Below, piece after piece: positions 4,731 to 5,666 of a stretch of DNA of 5,666 bases. The stretch's first letter is position 1. Each line of letters starts with the position of its first letter. The notes beneath the pieces were generated by a model. The model did no database searches. It was not told the origin of the DNA and saw only the letters and a program-made list of their open reading frames with translations. The DNA comes from Planctomycetota bacterium (lineage in GTDB: Bacteria; Planctomycetota; Brocadiia; SM23-32), in contig JAGXLK010000201.1 of assembly GCA_018334735.1 (NCBI GenBank), forward strand, positions 1 to 5,666, written 5' to 3'. Made by a program: the position numbers and the translations under genes.

Positions 4731-5666
4731 ATGAGCGCACTTTTGTACCGTGAAGACATGGACAGAGTCAGGGAACGCCTGACGACCTGGTGGAATGGAG
4801 GCGACATCGGTCGCCCTGCGATGCAGATCACCGCGCCCCGCGCGGAACCAATTGAAGATATCAAGGTAATGCCGGAACCGGAAGGGTGGGTCACCCGCTA
4901 TTCAACGAGTAACTTCGAATACCGGGTGAACTTGAGCGCTCGAGCCTGCATCAATCGTTACTTTCTTGCCGACGCCGTTCCGTCCGTCTCTCCGGACCTG
5001 GCGCCGAACTGCCTGGCACTGTTTCTCGGGTGCAATGGCGTCGAACGTGACGGCACAGTCTGGTGCGAACCGTGCGTCGATGAGCCCGAAGAGATCGAGT
5101 TTCGGTATGACGAGGACAACTTTTACTGGGATTTTTGTCTGCGGCTTGCTCGCGAGCAACTGAGTATTGGTGAAGGAAAATTTTTGCTTCAGTTTCCCGA
5201 CTTGATTGAAGGACTCGACACACTGGCAGCAATGCGAAGCACGAACTGCCTGCTGACAGACCTGATCGAACGTCCCGACTGGGTCCATGATTGCCTCCGC
5301 CAGATTACAGACAGGTATTTCCATCACTACGATATTCTCTACGATATGATACGTGACGAAGTGAACGGATCGATTTTCTGGGCCTGGGCGCCCGGAAGAA
5401 TGGCCAAATTTCAGTGTGATTTCTCGGCCATGATCTCCCCTGAAATGTTCGGCGAATTCATGGTGCCGGTGCTCACAGAGATGTGCCAGAGGGTCAATTA
5501 CAGCATGTATCACTGGGACGGGCCCGGGGCTATACCCCATCATGATCATCTTCTCTCGATCGATCCGCTGCCGATGTTGCAGTGGACACCCGGCGCGGGT
5601 CAGGAGCCCACCTGGCACAGGAAATGGTGGCCGATGTATCATAAAACTTTCGATGCTGGCAAAAAG
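4731..5666 (+). CDS. Uroporphyrinogen-decarboxylase-superfamily protein (not typical HemE), 3'-truncated
   Basis: The frame is open for 312 codons from the ATG at 4731 to the window end. An in-frame TAG at 4698-4700 limits the start; the upstream ribosome-binding site is weak (GAG near 4722). The protein has no signal peptide and starts with a helical segment (YREDMDRVRERL at 6-17) leading to RPAMQIT (28-34), as in URO-D-like proteins of PVC bacteria. Near the C-terminus, YHWDGPGA (260-267) and LQWTPGAGQ (283-291) are the recognisable family blocks. Genuine HemE has an Arg-rich substrate site after its RPVW-type motif, and MtaA/MtbA methyltransferases have a His-x-Cys zinc site; here the matching position reads H261-W-D263, so neither reaction can be assumed. 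The family includes corrinoid or methyl-transfer enzymes, and a role in handling methylated or sugar-derived compounds is only inferred. Relatives are usually about 340-380 residues, so probably a few dozen are missing. It is divergent from the ankyrin gene. Confidence 0.85.
   Translation, partial: MSALLYREDMDRVRERLTTWWNGGDIGRPAMQITAPRAEPIEDIKVMPEPEGWVTRYSTSNFEYRVNLSARACINRYFLADAVPSVSPDLAPNCLALFLGCNGVERDGTVWCEPCVDEPEEIEFRYDEDNFYWDFCLRLAREQLSIGEGKFLLQFPDLIEGLDTLAAMRSTNCLLTDLIERPDWVHDCLRQITDRYFHHYDILYDMIRDEVNGSIFWAWAPGRMAKFQCDFSAMISPEMFGEFMVPVLTEMCQRVNYSMYHWDGPGAIPHHDHLLSIDPLPMLQWTPGAGQEPTWHRKWWPMYHKTFDAGKK

Noticed and set aside
4902..5642. Minus-strand open frame of 246 codons at the right end
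   Set aside because: It is antisense to the URO-D-like gene, whose frame is open for 312 codons and carries family motifs. The minus-strand product has low-complexity, unfamily-like sequence.

Overview
The window looks like a chromosomal segment from a free-living bacterium, most likely of the PVC superphylum (Lentisphaerota, Kiritimatiellota, Verrucomicrobiota or Planctomycetota). This is an inference. It rests on a formylglycine-type sulfatase, an IolE/xylose-isomerase-like TIM-barrel protein and a non-heme URO-D-family protein lying side by side, a combination common in sugar- and sulfated-glycan-degrading members of that group. The DNA is moderately GC-rich by eye. I see no tRNA, rRNA, CRISPR array, insertion sequence or phage gene.

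Layout, left to right. The 3' part of a calcineurin-like metallophosphoesterase gene enters from the left edge on the + strand and stops at 766. It converges, across a short 96-nt gap, with a block of three minus-strand genes. In transcription order these are an ankyrin-repeat protein with a signal/lipoprotein-like N-terminus and a helical TPR-like C-terminus (4524 to 3400), a sulfatase (3202 to 1835) and a sugar phosphate isomerase/epimerase-like TIM-barrel protein (1654 to 863). The gaps between the three are 197 and 180 nt, so they need not form one operon. The sulfatase has its own plausible promoter. At 4731 a URO-D-superfamily gene starts divergently on the + strand and runs off the right edge with 312 codons visible.

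The most structured non-coding DNA is the divergent region 4525-4730. It has a good sigma70-like promoter (TTGAAA, 17 nt, TACTAT) pointing at the URO-D-like gene. A small palindrome overlaps the -10 element, and a perfect 9-bp palindrome lies just downstream, followed by a run of nine T. This layout suggests either a repressor-controlled promoter or a structured leader. A second candidate regulatory or repeat element is a set of imperfect inverted repeats with G-rich units in the gap between the ankyrin and sulfatase genes.

Functionally, the sulfatase could remove sulfate from a sugar or aryl ester, and the isomerase-like and URO-D-like enzymes could act on the released sugar or a methylated derivative. 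The ankyrin/TPR protein could be an envelope scaffold. That joint role is inferred from proximity only; the sequence does not fix a substrate. I found no clear evidence of a wholly new system. The items most worth following up are the divergent control region, the apparently cytoplasmic sulfatase, the ankyrin-plus-TPR lipoprotein-like protein, and the catalytic-motif deviations in the phosphoesterase and the URO-D-like protein.
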